Notes: generated from the sequence alone by a model not told the origin. A stretch of DNA of 64,000 nt from Fragilariopsis cylindrus CCMP1102 (GCA_900095095.1 FMBT01000299.1:1-64000); one strand, 5' to 3'. Shown: positions 33,200 through 43,769, counted from the stretch's first letter. Translations and numbers: made by a program.

Positions 33200-35512
33200 A
33201 TGTTGCGAAGTCGTGATATCTTCGCTCTAATATGTATACTAATGCTATCACGAATGGCTTGGAATGACGGAACGGATTTCATTTCTGCGACGGTCAATTT
33301 AGCATTCTTCTTTCCACGAGATAGAGTGATGGTTTTATCACCTATGGATCTCGACGGAGATGGAACAAAAGAGGCATTGGCGATGGCCAAAGCTGTTCCT
33401 AACAAGGAATCGTTTTTTTTACAAATAATGGATCTAAAACCGATGCATACTACTTTTCGGAAGACATATCTTGAGCCATTTAGACCGAAGGTTATCTTTA
33501 CTTCGCAAGAGATCAACGACGAGAATGCACATCCAATATATTTAACAACAGGACAACTACTAATTAAAAAGAATCGTCATTCGGTGGGTAAAGATGGTAC
33601 TACCAAACAAGAAAAGATTTCCATACCCAGTGACGTAGAAATCAATGACCGAAATCGACATTTCTTTTGCGGGATAGACTGGCACGATGCTTCTGAAAAA
33701 TGTGGCACTCCATGTCCGAATGGACAAGCTAATGAATGTCCAAATGATGAACGGTGCTTTGCCGATACATCATGTGATGCTTTAGGCGATTCGCGCAAAA
33801 CTCAAGAAGAAATTGAAATCCAATTTGAACTAACGCCGGGGGGTGGAATGCCATCTATAGTATCTCTGTGGTCTAATGGTTTAGTAATATTACACGTCTT
33901 GACCAATGACAAATCAGACAGCAAAAGTAAAAATTTAGAGCTACGGGAAATGTGGAGATATCGTATTTTCCCAAAGGAGAAAGCCGACGATCTAGAAGAT
34001 ATTTTGTGGGAAGAAATTAATATACTCTTTTTAGATGCATATTCCAGCATTGAGGCCAATACCGAGCATGGAATGATTGTTGTTAGTGGTTCTTATTATC
34101 CTGATGGAGATATGGATTCAGACCGGTCAGCCTTCGCAGTGGCATTAGACGCATACAAAGGAAAACCTGTATGGGAATCACACTCTGGTGCTGGTCTAGA
34201 TACTGATGAGAAACCATTGCCATTGCCATTAGCGAAACGAGGTCAAACATCGTTCGCCAGACGCAGATCGACAATTGCTGGTTTGATACAGGGGAGTCAA
34301 TCTACAGCATCTGCTTCTGCCTTACCCAATTGTATGTCACTACTGAAAAAGGCTGTAAAAAAGGAAGTCTTCCCGTATTCGTATCGGGGACCAAATGATG
34401 CAGGTTTGGCGGCTATTCATCTAAATCAGAAGAAACAGTCTAATGATAATGGCAAGCATCACTCTTCGAAAACTCACGAGGAACACCCTACCTCATCGAC
34501 CCATCGAACAAATAATAAAAAATGGCACCATCGATTTCACAAGCGAAAGAAACATCATCACAACAATAATGGACCCATACAAGGAAAACCAAATGCATTG
34601 GTAACTCAAACCCGTGGTGGACTCCAAATTCGATCCCTTAAAAACGGTAAAGCATTGTGTCATTTAGCATTATTGGAACAAAACTTATACTCGGATTTGA
34701 ACAACGATGGTACTTTAGATCAGGTACAAGTTGCGCTGCACTCAAAAACGCAACAACCCAGCGACAAATTTATCTGGAATTTAGTCGGTAGACTAAATCA
34801 AGAGCACCAGGAACTCAAGGAAAATGGTGCAGATAAAAAAACTCTACTGGAATCTAAGCCCCAACTGTGTCACGCCTTGGCTCTATCTGGAATTCCTGCC
34901 AAGGAAGAGATGTTCTCGGCTCCTGTTTGTGGAACAGTTAGTGAAAGGGCCGGAGCGAATCTCGTCGCTAGTCTAGACGCTGTTAGCCCGCTGGTCGTCG
35001 AATCCTTGGGCAGCAGAAGGAGAAATACTCAAGACATTATTGTAGCTTTGAATAATGGTATGGTCCATCGTTTACATGGATCTACTGGAAAACGATTGTG
35101 GGCTGTTCCTGGAAATCATCACGCGAATTTTCCAACATGGGAGGAAGGTAGTAACCACAAAGCTCTACTTACACGTATTCAATCGAATCAAGTTGCACTT
35201 CCCATCCGACCTCTTCTCCTAGCAGGAGAGAACAGTTTAGCTATCTTATCTGCAAGAACGGGGAGCGTTTTGGCATCAGCTGTGTTTCCACAAATATCAG
35301 AAATGACACCGATCTTAGCAGATGTAAGCGGTGATGGATCGACGGATGTTATTATATCAACAAAGGATGGTGTTTGGGGCTATCAAATCGTCGTTAATCG
35401 AGGTTCTCCAACGACGCTTCGAATTCTTGTTGGGATACTGCTTTTTTCGTTGATGCTGGCTACCATACGCAACAGATATGATCGCAGAGATAAGCGAAGT
35501 ACGGACGAGTAA
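33200..35512 (+). CDS. FG-GAP repeat membrane protein (DEX1/ITFG-like)
   Basis: One exon. The ATG at 33200 is preferred (770 aa) over an upstream TTG. An N-terminal hydrophobic segment (I-F-A-L-I-C-I-L-M-L) acts as signal. Calcium-type loops of FG-GAP/VCBS propeller repeats appear at the start (M-D-L-D-G-D-G-T-K-E), in the middle (D-L-N-N-D-G-T-L-D-Q) and near the end (D-V-S-G-D-G-S-T-D-V). A single membrane helix lies close to the C-terminus (I-L-V-G-I-L-L-F-S-L-M-L-A), followed by a short basic cytoplasmic tail. There is a Cys-rich patch near residue 160-195 and a His/Lys-rich insert near 440-460. Such proteins sit in the endomembrane or plasma membrane with a lumenal propeller. Confidence 0.75.
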   Translation: MLRSRDIFALICILMLSRMAWNDGTDFISATVNLAFFFPRDRVMVLSPMDLDGDGTKEALAMAKAVPNKESFFLQIMDLKPMHTTFRKTYLEPFRPKVIFTSQEINDENAHPIYLTTGQLLIKKNRHSVGKDGTTKQEKISIPSDVEINDRNRHFFCGIDWHDASEKCGTPCPNGQANECPNDERCFADTSCDALGDSRKTQEEIEIQFELTPGGGMPSIVSLWSNGLVILHVLTNDKSDSKSKNLELREMWRYRIFPKEKADDLEDILWEEINILFLDAYSSIEANTEHGMIVVSGSYYPDGDMDSDRSAFAVALDAYKGKPVWESHSGAGLDTDEKPLPLPLAKRGQTSFARRRSTIAGLIQGSQSTASASALPNCMSLLKKAVKKEVFPYSYRGPNDAGLAAIHLNQKKQSNDNGKHHSSKTHEEHPTSSTHRTNNKKWHHRFHKRKKHHHNNNGPIQGKPNALVTQTRGGLQIRSLKNGKALCHLALLEQNLYSDLNNDGTLDQVQVALHSKTQQPSDKFIWNLVGRLNQEHQELKENGADKKTLLESKPQLCHALALSGIPAKEEMFSAPVCGTVSERAGANLVASLDAVSPLVVESLGSRRRNTQDIIVALNNGMVHRLHGSTGKRLWAVPGNHHANFPTWEEGSNHKALLTRIQSNQVALPIRPLLLAGENSLAILSARTGSVLASAVFPQISEMTPILADVSGDGSTDVIISTKDGVWGYQIVVNRGSPTTLRILVGILLFSLMLATIRNRYDRRDKRSTDE

Positions 35513-35624
35513 AAGAGATAGATATCTTTGGAATTAGTTAGAGATCTTATTAACATGTGAAATATATGATATTCGTGAAGCTGCTTATTTTTATGATTGA
35601 TTGGTTCTTGGGATCTTAACTCTA

Positions 35625-37208
35625 CTACAAGAAGTTGTCGTGTAACCGTTGTTGTGTGTGTCTATTTTGTGCAACACGTGAAGAGAGCGAGTTGTTTCCT
35701 TCTAGTCCATGTGCGCCCTTTGTTATGTCGTTCAAAAATGATGCCCCTTTCCTAGTTGATGCCTCCTTTTCCTCATCAACATCATTCTTGCGATACGAAG
35801 CTTGATGGCCCATTCTATCCTCTCGCGTCTTTGCGTCTGTCTGCATCTGCCGCAGAGCTATTGCACGTTCTTCCTCTGTCAATCTTTTTCTAGATCCTTT
35901 ATGGTTGTTTTGACGTCTAGTTTGTTCTGTTTCATCCTTCTTCTTTCGAAGAAGTTCTTTGCTAGGACCTATATCTCGGCTATCGAACACTGGGGTAGGA
36001 GCTCCTTTCAAACCATACCCCTCGATTTTCTTCGGCGGTTCACGTTTGTCGTTTTGCTTCGAGGGGTATGTAGGCGCGTTCTTCCTCGAACCAGTCTTTT
36101 CGTCATTGTGATCTCGTCTGACATTTCGTGAACAGTTGCGATTATCCTTACTATCGTTGTTGTAAGACTTGCTTTTTTCATCGTCGTACTGTCGTCGATT
36201 TCTTCTATCACGATGATCCATTTTATCATGTTGTCTATCATGGTATCTATCGCCGCGGTATCTGTCACGACGACTATCGTAGCTGCCGTCGCTCCTGGAG
36301 TCATAATTTCGATCTCGATCACGATCTCGATCTCGATCTCGATCACGATCTCGACCACGATCTCGATCATGTCTTCGATTACGTTCATTGCTTCTACTTC
36401 TACTTCTGCTTCTGCTCCTACTTCTACTATAACTGCGAGATGGAGACCGTCTCCGATGTCGTCTACTGTGACTCCTATCAGATTCCTCGTAGTCCAAACT
36501 TCTTCTCGAAGACTTTTTCTTTTTCTTCTTCTCCTTTTTGTGACGTTTTCGTTCCTTCTTTAGTCGTTTTTTGTTGTATGCACTTTCGTCGTCGTCGTCT
36601 GAACTTTCCTTGTCTTCAACGTTACCGACAACACGTTGGTATAATTCTTTCACATGTTCATGTTTGTCTTTATTTTCCCGCTGCTTTTGACTGACCAAAA
36701 ACATTGGATCCTCATTCCTCATCCGAAAATTTTCATTTCTATAATGGACACTATTATGATCAGCATTTACTTGTGCTTCAGATCTATATTTTTGTAGTTC
36801 CGGCTGCTGTTGCTTTATTCCTGCTGCCGCCTCGGTAGTCTTGCTAAGAGCGTTGCAGATACCCTCCTTTTGGTTGCCATCGTGAAAGTCTCCTTGTACC
36901 GCACCATCTCCAACGAATTCTTTTCCTAGTAAAAATTCTTCTGCTTCCTTCTGAGCGTCTTCTTTAGCTAGCTCGTGATTTGTTCCCTCCTGATACATCC
37001 AGTCGATACCACGATCCTTTACAGTCGTCTTTCCTGCGATCCGATTGAGTTCCTCATTCTCTCGTTCTTGTTGGATTTCTTTAGCAAGTTCATTCGCCTT
37101 CGCCACTTCCTGTTCTTTCTGCTGCTCAGCAATCCATACCTTTTCTTGGTTTACTTTATTTTTGGTGTGCCAGCTTTTTTTACTTAAAAAAGCGAGTCCT
37201 TGAACCAT
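35625..37208 (-). CDS. CWC25: Pre-mRNA splicing factor CWC25
   Basis: One exon, 527 aa. The Cir_N module is at the very start (F-L-S-K-K-S-W-H-T, then K-V-W-I-A-E-Q-Q-K-E-Q-E), followed by R-G-I-D-W-M-Y-Q-E-G, both hallmarks of CWC25, which is required for the first transesterification step in the spliceosome. The middle and C-terminal parts are a long RS/RD-rich disordered region (alternating Arg-Ser and Arg-Asp dipeptides at ~255-310). The tail has K-G-A-S-F-L-N-D. The low-complexity region creates long antisense frames that are not genes. Confidence 0.88.
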   Translation of the reverse strand: MVQGLAFLSKKSWHTKNKVNQEKVWIAEQQKEQEVAKANELAKEIQQERENEELNRIAGKTTVKDRGIDWMYQEGTNHELAKEDAQKEAEEFLLGKEFVGDGAVQGDFHDGNQKEGICNALSKTTEAAAGIKQQQPELQKYRSEAQVNADHNSVHYRNENFRMRNEDPMFLVSQKQRENKDKHEHVKELYQRVVGNVEDKESSDDDDESAYNKKRLKKERKRHKKEKKKKKKSSRRSLDYEESDRSHSRRHRRRSPSRSYSRSRSRSRSRSRSNERNRRHDRDRGRDRDRDRDRDRDRDRNYDSRSDGSYDSRRDRYRGDRYHDRQHDKMDHRDRRNRRQYDDEKSKSYNNDSKDNRNCSRNVRRDHNDEKTGSRKNAPTYPSKQNDKREPPKKIEGYGLKGAPTPVFDSRDIGPSKELLRKKKDETEQTRRQNNHKGSRKRLTEEERAIALRQMQTDAKTREDRMGHQASYRKNDVDEEKEASTRKGASFLNDITKGAHGLEGNNSLSSRVAQNRHTQQRLHDNFL

Positions 37209-37533
37209 TTTAGGTTATCGTCGTGTACAAAAAGAAGACGAAATGGTGGCTCAAACTACAGAATTTATCCTTGAACTTGACAACCTAGCAAGGGAGTTTA
37301 TTCTAGGTATTGTTGTGGATGAGTAGAAGTAGACCGACAAGTTTAGAAGAGCCTCTCCTGCGTTTTATGAAAGTGATGTTAATAACGACGACGAGAGCAA
37401 GCTAACGTTGTTAGAGAGAATTTCTAAAATAAAAAATTAGATTTTATCGAAAAATCTCGAAAAAGGGGACAGATAAATAGAAAATGCATATTTCCCCAAA
37501 ATCACTTACAATGTACAATACAGTACAGTACTG
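37209..37533. other. Spacer between CWC25 and the tandem array
   Basis: 325 bp with the CWC25 promoter side. The last bases, 37527-37542, read AGTACTGTAGTAAGTT and form the left junction of the array. Confidence 0.6.
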
Positions 37534-37607
37534 TAGTAAGTTTTGGTTATCAAGTAGAAGCAAGTGTCGCGCGCGCCTAAGTAAATATTTGGCATGCGCC
37601 AAATATT
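37534..37607. other. Left attachment arm: TAGTA core, TCGCGCGCG and a 24-bp palindrome
   Basis: The core TAGTA is at 37534-37538. After exactly 28 bp comes TCGCGCGCG (37567-37575). Then a perfect palindrome (37584-37607) has 10-bp arms, AATATTTGGC and its complement, around ATGC; it contains GGCATGCGCC, which recurs as GGCACGCGCC near the right end. These are candidate recombinase binding sites. In copy 2 the palindrome arm and the 28-bp spacing are each disturbed by missing bases. Confidence 0.65.
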
Positions 37608-37693
37608 CTAAGTAAATAAAGCGGGTTAAAGTATTTCTATTAAATTAACTAGTTAAATCAACTAGCAATATTTCTGACTCGAACAACTGCAGA

Positions 37694-37807
37694 TATATAG
37701 CACAAAATCGCTATATAAATGCCCACGCCAACTCCGAACCACATGAAAAATACTGCATGGAGCACCTCTCCAGCGAGCGTACCCAGTAAATAGCACAAAA
37801 TTGCTAT
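37694..37807. repeat. Two related hairpins in the 3' flank of the recombinase gene
   Basis: 37694-37717: stem TATATAGC / GCTATATA with loop ACAAAATC. 37790-37807: shorter stem ATAGC / GCTAT with loop ACAAAATT. The loops differ by one base. Both are downstream of the stop codon on the transcribed strand, so they could be 3' UTR structures or 3' processing signals. Present in all three copies. Confidence 0.6.
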
Positions 37808-37983
37808 ATACGGTATGATGTCTCAATCCGATACACAAGGGTGATGGCAATGGGCTCATAACCTGTAGAGACGAAAAAAGTAAAATTCGTCGACTTGCAA
37901 TGAAAAATACAGTATTTACACACATTGATGGGCTTGAAAGATGAATGTGCTTGCATGTACAACATATATGAAAGAAGAACGTA

Positions 37984-40900
37984 TTATGAATGACGCCGAC
38001 GATAGTGTGTAGTAGAACGTGGTTGAGGTGGATTCTGTTCATACTGTAGTTGTTGATGATACGATCCGGAACCAGTTCTTGGTAGACGAGCATACTGTTG
38101 TGGAGGTTGTTGTGTAACCCGATTAGAATGAGATACTGAATATTCCATTTGATTGCCATGATCAGGTGAATAAGACATTCGAGCAACCCGTTCAGTTCTC
38201 TGTTCATAGATTGGTTCCTGTTGTGGAGGACGATAAGATCGACGAGCTTGTTCTTGTTGAGGAGCATCGTAAGGATCGTAGGGATCGTAATGAGAGTGCT
38301 GTTGTCGACGCGGAGGAGCAGGATGATACGACTGTTCTTCACGCTGTTGTTGTCGTAGAGATTGAATTTGGTCTTCAATAGCATCATGACCACGTGCAGG
38401 TGCACGATAATACTGTTGTGGTGGAGGAGACAGTTGTGGAGGATACGACTGTTCTCCACGCTGTCGTCGTCTCAGAGATTGAATTTGGTCTTCAATAGCA
38501 TCATGAGATCGTCTTGCACGATGATGGGGTGGAGAAGGTGCATGATAGGCATCACGTGCATGATATGGTTGCCGATGTGCTTCCTGTTGAAGTTGTAGAG
38601 GAGGCTGATATGGTTGCCTATGTGCTTCCTGTTGAAGTTGTAGAGGAGACTCGATACGCTGATGAAACACCTGTTTTTGTTGCTGTAGAAGAAGAATTTG
38701 GTCGTCAATAGACAATTTAGCATCAGGTGCAGACCGATGGGGTCGTTGGTGTACTAGCTGTTGTTTCGGTGGTGAAGACTTGATAATCGGAGCGAAAGCA
38801 CTAGCAGCAACAGCAGATTTCCGCTGTTCTGCTAGTTGAATGAGTTCTTCATAAGACATATCATCCGCAGATTTACTCCGTCCTTAAATAATAATTAACA
38901 TAAAAACATAAATATAGAAAAATGAGTTAGAAATAAGATATATATAGTGCATGACGATACAATCGGACCTCGTGCCTCAAGAGATGGCACTTCAGAATAC
39001 AGTATAGGATACATAGGGGGGTATGCAAGGTTACATAAGGAGACGTACCTCGATTGATAATAGGACCATTAAGAGAGTCAACCCGAGCAAAGCTTGTAGG
39101 TCGTGTAGTAGAATCAATGGTTCCATCGAAAGATGCAGGAGAATGAATGGTGTTGGTGTCGAACGGACATGGTTGTTGCAGTGGAATAGGAACAGACGAA
39201 CATCGTGGTTTATCCCCGGTGATTTGCGAGGCAGTAGTTCCTTGTACAGCCAAGCCTGCTCGAAGTTGATCTTCCATATTGGATTCGTGGTAGGTACCAG
39301 CGGACGTTTCGAGAGTAGAATGCCGAGTAGCACCCAACATGGTAGTAGGTCCACATCCTGAGTTACCAATCAAACTAATACCAGCCTTACGATTCCCTTG
39401 ACCAGTATTGGTTTTAGGATTGGTGTAGCCAAGGTCGGTAGCAAGACTAACACAAATAGGACTGTACTGATTTTCACCAATGACCATGGATGCATTTGGA
39501 TTCGCTCTCCAAGTACAGTCGTTCCCTATCAATGCTTTCCAATCCTAAATAAAGAAAGAATAAAAAATTAAAACAAAAAATTGGGAGTGAGATAATTGAA
39601 TTAAAAATTATAACATTCGATAATAACAACAGCATCTACAAGACCAACCAAGATACCCAACAAGAACAACGACAACATAAACAAAAATTTACTTACCTTG
39701 ATCTGTTTCGCGGATGCCTCTTTCCGAAAGATACGAGCTGGACCATGAATATGCTCATCCGGAGGAAGGAACTCATACAGTTGCCTTTTGATCATAGTAT
39801 ACGTATCAAACTTCTTGTTGGTCTTGAGGATAGGAAGGTGTTGCACATTCTTGAGATTATCAATTGCAGTATGATTAGAGATAGTGAGTGCTTTATTCTT
39901 CTGTCCAGAGTGATCAGATTTGAGACGACAGGCAGGAGTGCCTTTGAAATGACCTTCAGTGATAGTGAAGAACTCCCAGTTGTCGCGTACAATGTAGGCG
40001 GGTTCCTTAGCAGCCCGTAAGCAACAACAGACTTTGATTTCTTCAATAAGAACTCTGATATAGTTTGGGTAGTTGATGACATTCATCAACGCATCAAAGA
40101 CTTGAAACGGATGGAGTGGGTCTTCATGACAAGCGAGACGCTTCAATCGGAAGTTCACATCCCAAGTAGCCTCGTTGGGCTTGTGACCATACGTTGTATC
40201 GATTTCTTCGCAGACACCGAAGTTGCGCTTCCACCATGAACAGAATCCACCTTGATAGATATGAAAATAGATTTGCAAAATGAAGAAGCAACAATAACAT
40301 AATGTGAGATGAATCTATATATATAAGATAAAAGAACCGGCAGGCTGCTGAAAACAAACCCCATTCCATTGACAGGCGGGATGGTCGGATGGCTTGTTTC
40401 TAACAACCAGCCACTTATTCAGCTTGGTAACTGACCCTTAATAGCATGTTGCTTAGGGGGGCACAGGTGAAATAGAAACAAGTTGTTGTAGCAACGTCAT
40501 ACACACACATACGATACGACAAGACCACAACAACAACCACAACGACGACAATAATTAGAACATACCCTTTCCAAGAAAGTCTTTTGCAAGACTAAACATA
40601 ACTTGATTCGATTTGAATACGGCGAATAAGCATCTGAATGACTTGGCGACAGTGTTGGGTTGATATTGGGCTCTAACCAATGTACACTCATCAGTAAGAT
40701 CAACACCGACGAATGCTAGCTTGACAAATGATTTGGAGAACCATACCAAACAAGTATTCAAGATCTCGTAGTTGTCGCGAGTAATGACCCCTCTGCAGAA
40801 GATATATAACTGTCGTATCATAGTGTCAATGTGAGAGAGAGGATCCTTGACATACTTGGAGAGATGCTTGAGGGTCTCATTTGTCTGAAGAGAAGCAAAG

Positions 40901-42827
40901 AATCGAGCTTCAATCTGTAAATCGAATCGTAATAAAGTGGAGGAAGACGAAATTTTGTGAGACAAATGATATAAATAAAAAAGGATGACAAGTCAAAGCA
41001 TAACAACATGATATATTTACCTGAATCTTTGCTGTTTCATGCTTGTTTGTATTGGAAGTAAGACCCTTGATCATGTCGGTATCATCACCATAGATGTTAA
41101 CAGTCTTTTGCATCTTGCGAAGAAAATCACCGATTGGAATACTTCTATCGTCTGTAGCTCCATGAAATTCTTGTGCTTCTACAGGATCTAGAATAAACTG
41201 TGAAGGATCTTTGGATGGTGTTACAACAGCGACGGCTGTTGTAGTAGTAGTAGTAGTCGAAACGGACGCAGTAGTAGTAGTAGTAGGTGCGACGACTGTT
41301 GTTGTACCGGCTGTAGTCGAAACGGACGCAGTAGTAGTAGTAGGTGCGACGACTGTTGTTGTACCGGCTGTCGTTGTACCGGATGGACCCACAGTTGACA
41401 TAGATGCGCCGGTTGTGGTAGCAGCTGGAAAGGAGCCTGTTGTTGAATCGTGACCGGATGTGGTGGTAGTAGAAGCATCTGATGTGACGACAACAGATGA
41501 GGAGGTTGTGATTGGAATGGTGATTGGAGGGATGTAGGTGGTGGATGTATTCAAGACGGATGATGCAGTATCAATACCGGTAGCAGATCATGAATCCGAT
41601 GTAATATCCAAAGATTAATAATCGAAAATTGAAATAATAGATTGAAAATAAAGGAATGATAGAATCAAAATGTGAGCAAATAGAATTAGCAAAATCAAAA
41701 AAAATGATCGGTTTGCTCGGACACAGGATAATTAAGACAGTAACGCACCATTTGGGACGGATGTAGATAGTTGGCCTGGCAGTTGGACGGGCAGGACGTT
41801 TGTCGCAAGACTTGAGAGAGGCGCAACTGAAGATAGTGGTGCCGGTGCAATAGAAGCATTCGATGATTTGCGTGTTCTTTTCTTCATTTTGCTTGTATTA
41901 TTATTATTATTACTCTGATTAGTGCGAGAGGAATTGACCAACGGAGCAGGCTTCTTCTTCTTCGTATTCTTCTTCTTCGATGTAAGAGGTGGAGTAGGAG
42001 AAGCACAATGGCGTTGAGGCTTATTCCGAATGCGAGGAGGCAGTGTAGTCGCACCACGGAAGATATTGTTGAACGCATCTTCGTTGGTTAGAGGTAGAGC
42101 GTTGTCGTCATCTTGACAATCATCAGAATCGATATCATAGATATCAAATTCAGTATCAGAATCGATAGCAGAATCTTTCTTTTTAGATCGCGCCATGGTT
42201 GACGTATTTCTTTTATTAAAATAAATAGAATAATGAAGTAAAGAGTGTAGTTGATTAGATATTACAGAACCAAGGAATGAAAGAATGACAACATCGACAA
42301 CGACGACGACAAAGAAGACAACAAATAATTACCTTTTTCTGTCACGAATTGATTGAATGAAATCACAAGAATCTAGATCTTGATTGGTATCAGTTCCAGT
42401 ACAATCGCTGTCAATAAAGATTGAATGAATGAATGAAGAGGTGAGTGGGTGTTATGATGCGGATAATAGTATCGATTAGTATCGAATCACAATGACAATA
42501 CAGAATCGATATCAAATGGATAATAACTTACTCGTAACGAATAGATTGAGTTGATGAAGGAGTGACGCCGACGAATTCAACTGATGATGATGGAGATGGA
42601 GGAGGAGAGTTGGTGAGATCGCAATGAATAGGTTTACCATTGTGGAAAGAACAACCCTTATTTTTCCTAACTTGTTTTGTTTTTTTATCAGTAATAACAA
42701 TTTCGAAGTTGCCAGTCATAATAGAACCTTTCCAGCTAACGTCAGTGGTGCTAGCACTACTACAAGTACTACAAGTACAACAGCTAATGCATATAGAGCA
42801 GTCATCATCATCGTCGTCGACTTCCAT
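37984..42827 (-). CDS. Tyrosine recombinase-like protein of the element, copy 1
   Basis: Eight exons join in frame: 42827-42532, 42407-42333, 42209-41749, 41478-41021, 40914-40566, 40250-39697, 39544-39049 and 38882-37984. The sum is 3588 nt, or 1195 aa. Residues 10-22 hold six Cys behind an Asp run; residues 125-430 are basic and Thr/Val-rich, probably disordered. The recombinase part spans ~430-830: a helical N-domain (Q-Y-Q-P-N-T-V-A-K-S-F), then C-L-R625-A-A-K-E as box I, G-Q780-G-N-R783-K-A-G-I-S as box II, and R-H806-S-T-L-E-T-S-A-G-T-Y816. R783 to Y816 is 33 residues and H806 to Y816 is ten, as in this superfamily. Gln replaces the usual His of H-x-x-R. Residues ~897-1195 are Gln/Pro/Tyr-rich with internal repeats. 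Exon borders are predicted; the intron 3 acceptor at 41479-41480 is the first AG available. Confidence 0.7.
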
Positions 42828-43255
42828 GGTTCAATTTGCTAACGAATTGTAATATTTGTAACGTACCAGTTATTAGTAGTGTTTGCTTTTGGAGTGTGGA
42901 AAATATTATTTATGAGACCTACTACTAGTACTATCTAGTAAAAAAAAATCACTGCAAGAAACACTGCATAAAAGATTATTTTGAAAATAAGCCGTACTAT
43001 TACCGGTGAGAGAGGATGACAGGTCAAATATTGCAATCGTGTGATCTTATATAGGAAAACTCTCGTGTGAATGAATATTTGAAAATATGCTTAAGTATTG
43101 AGAACTGTCCACGGTTTGAAACACGAATTGAATTTTTGTTAAACCTGTCAATCAACGCCAGCGTCTAAGTACCAAGACATACGACATTCAATCTTCTAAA
43201 TAAACTTGTCGCACTGAACTAAGACATGAAATACTGACACGTGCTCAAGCGAGTA

Positions 43256-43554
43256 TACTTTTTTGGAAATACACACGCATTTACTAGTTAAAAGCTTATT
43301 TTTAGTCCTGATAGCTCAATTTTTTAGAAATACTTGCACGCGCTCCAAAATAAAATACTTTTTTTGGAAATACACACGCATTTACTAGTTAAAAGCTTAT
43401 TTTTAGTCCTGATAGCTCAATTTTTTAGAAATACTTGCACGTGCACCAAAAAAATACTTTTTTGGAAATACACACGCATTTACTAGTTAAAAGCTTATTT
43501 TTAGTTCTCCTCAATCCATTTTTTTAAGAAATACTTGCACGTGCACCAAAAAAA
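43256..43554. repeat. Three ~100-bp direct repeats near the 5' end of the element
   Basis: Units start at 43256, 43356 and 43455, with the first bases of a fourth at 43555. Each holds ACACACGCATTTACTAGTT, an AAGCTT site and a CTTGCACG-type motif; the last two units have TGCACGTGCA. The third unit is the most diverged (its TCCTGATAGCTC segment is changed). The same block lies at 49603-49901 in copy 2 and 55962-56260 in copy 3. TTAACTAGTTAA near the other end (about 37,641) echoes the ACTAGTTAA part. Candidate promoter or recombinase-binding iterons. Confidence 0.8.
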
Positions 43555-43769
43555 TACTTTTTCTTCACAAGATCACGCAAATATCTACTAGTCAACTGAG
43601 ATGCCGATTTGCGCTTACGACTTGTAACTTCTACTCGATCACCAAAACTAACACAAGTACCCCCCATACTCCCTAACTCCAACTCGATACAGCAATGGAA
43701 AGACTTGTGTCCATACTGGCTTTGACTTGGACTCGTTTGGCCAAGAATGCCTTCACTCTTCCTCGTCAA
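43524..43769 (-). CDS. Possible small protein upstream of the recombinase gene (81 aa)
   Basis: An open frame ends inside the third 100-bp repeat. It has a basic stretch S-R-K-R-K-S-A-S-Q-L-T-S and no known domain. The equivalent frames in copies 2 and 3 start four codons later, with a different beginning, because copy 1 lacks one A at a run near 43,746. Conservation is uninformative in such young copies. It could be a short leader frame or chance. Confidence 0.2.
   Translation of the reverse strand: MTRKSEGILGQTSPSQSQYGHKSFHCCIELELGSMGGTCVSFGDRVEVTSRKRKSASQLTSRYLRDLVKKKYFFGARASIS

Noticed and set aside
35802-36694. Plus-strand frames opposite CWC25
   Set aside because: Asp/His and Ile/Ser/Thr strings produced by the antisense of the RS/RD repeats.
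37662-38459. 265-codon frame on the minus strand, repeated in copies 1 and 3
   Set aside because: It overlaps the last recombinase exon in another frame. It is His/Leu/Asn-rich because it reads the Gln-rich repeats out of frame, and it runs through the hairpin flank.
41211-41453. Plus-strand Val-rich frame inside the array (and its copies)
   Set aside because: Antisense reading of the Thr-rich part of recombinase exon 4; no domain.
43256-43554. CRISPR-like or satellite array
   Set aside because: Only three direct units without unique spacers, and in a eukaryotic element; they are sub-repeats of the transposon end.
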